Assembly (NCBI GenBank): GCA_034620365.1
Contig: JAQGEQ010000003.1
Coordinates: 310,001-374,000 of the forward strand
Length of the DNA stretch: 64,000 nucleotides
Direction: 5' to 3'
DNA from: Pegea sp. RAD2-039
Lineage: Eukaryota > Chordata > Thaliacea > Salpida > Salpidae
Below the pieces are notes generated by a model. It saw only the letters and a list, made by a program, of their open reading frames with translations. It was not told where the DNA came from and did no database searches. Below are positions 63,104 to 64,000 of this stretch, piece after piece. Both the position numbers and the translations under genes were made by a program. Each line of letters opens with the position of its first letter. Position 1 is the first letter of the stretch.

Positions 63104-64000
63104 ATGTTTATTAAGAACCTTTATCGACCTCTTGCATATACTTTTATGCTTAGTATTTCAAAATTAGAAAAAGTTGTTGATGACTTTGAAAGTGATGATT
63201 TTCTGGTAAGTTTTTATCTTATTTATTAGTTTGTTAAATTTAGTCGCCATGCTTTTGTAAAAAGCTTAATCTAAATTCAATTTAAATTAAAAACTTTTTA
63301 TGACATGTCAAATGTCAGACTTTTTTAATCAATTTTCTGTATGTTGGATTAGTTTTGATTCAATTGAATATTAGTAAAATATAAATAATTACATTCTATC
63401 ATAATCATTATAAAAAACAAAATAAATAACTGTAGTTAAAGATTAAGTGAAAATCTTATTAATAAATGTAACTTATTTTACTTCTAAATTTATGCAATTT
63501 TATTTTATCTATTTATAAAATGTTTAATATTAACTATAATTAAGATATTATGGTTTTAGAATAAAAACAGACAAATTAAAATGTGCCAAAAGTTATGTGA
63601 AAACTTTATTAAAAAGCATAAAATACCTGGCATGTCAATTGCTGTAAGTAAAGATGGGGAAAGTATTTGGAAGGAAGGTAATTGTTCTTTTCTTTTTACT
63701 CAATGTTCTGTAATCTATTCCTACTAAATGAAACAACGATAATGGATTTCAAACACATTTAAGCTTTCCTTATAAACTAATATCTCTAGGGTTTGGTTTA
63801 AAAGATGTTGAAAACCAAGTTAAATGTAATGAAGAGAGTTCTATGTTGATATCTAGCATCAGTAAGCCTCTTGTTGCTTTAGTATTGATGCATCTTTGGC
63901 AATATAAGTTGGTTTACTTAGACGAAGATATCAGAAAGTATGTGCCAGAGTTTCCTATCAAAAAATTTGATGAAAAAAAGGTTATAAATTTTACATCAAC
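63104..64000 (+). CDS. LACTB: LACTB-like serine beta-lactamase-family protein, 5' part (runs off window)
   Basis: LACTB is a mitochondrial serine protease-like protein of the penicillin-binding/class C beta-lactamase family that forms filaments in the intermembrane space. Exons seen: 63104-63205, 63560-63677, 63790 to the window end; phases join, giving 143 residues so far. Characteristic sequence: IPGMSIAVSKDGESIWKEG, then GLKDVENQVKC, and SISKPLVALVLMHLW, where S96-I-S-K99 is the SxxK catalytic motif. YVPEFPIKKFDEKKV follows. The remaining motifs (YxN, HxG) lie beyond the window. The N-terminus (MFIKNLYRPLAYTFMLSISK) is basic and hydrophobic and could be a mitochondrial presequence. An extra upstream exon cannot be excluded. 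Confidence 0.88.

Overview
This window is AT-rich animal (metazoan) nuclear DNA. Its genes are split by many GT-AG introns and encode animal proteins: an ADAMTS protease, a Na+/Ca2+ exchanger, a nuclear RS/RG-rich protein, RAD9, LIN9 and LACTB. I cannot name the species. The genome is intron-rich, and most introns are either about 47-58 nt or long and repeat-filled. Splice-acceptor-like sites just before the start codons, and a 97-bp gap between two co-oriented genes, suggest a lineage with spliced-leader trans-splicing and operon-like gene pairs (tunicates, flatworms and hydrozoans are examples). That is inference; no spliced-leader gene is visible.

Layout. 1-8.1 kb: gene-poor, with a cluster of TGACGTCA palindromes. 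8.13-19.45 kb (+): a complete 21-exon ADAMTS6/10-type metalloprotease whose exon phases all join, giving 1166 aa. 19.5-30.07 kb: very AT-rich intergenic DNA with one clear dispersed repeat copy. 30.07-39.70 kb (+): a complete 16-exon NCX/SLC8 exchanger (818 aa) with three introns containing minisatellites. 39.7-45.66 kb: intergenic, with 5'-truncated non-LTR retrotransposon pieces. 45.66-52.96 kb (+): a 22-exon RS/RG-rich nuclear protein, probably THRAP3/BCLAF1-like, again with minisatellite introns. 53.54-55.60 kb (-): RAD9 in four exons, with a coding minisatellite in its tail. 55.70-57.23 kb (-): intact, intronless LIN9, 97 bp upstream of RAD9. 57.3-63.1 kb: intergenic; 58.4-62.5 kb is less AT-rich and holds decayed reverse transcriptases and a tRNA-derived SINE. 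63.10 kb to the end (+): the 5' part of LACTB.

The genes do not form one pathway. LIN9 (DREAM/MuvB cell-cycle transcription) and RAD9 (9-1-1 checkpoint clamp) are linked in theme and very close together, consistent with one transcription unit. The most striking features outside genes are: several long tandem repeats inside introns, some reaching the splice sites; a dispersed roughly 113-bp hairpin repeat family that has expanded in an ADAMTS intron; a near-identical 170-185-bp element with a perfect hairpin in two introns of one gene; and strong over-representation of TGACGTCA in introns, intergenic DNA and exons. Long open frames at 37.8-39.4 kb and 48.3-49.3 kb come from repeats whose unit has few stops; they are not genes.
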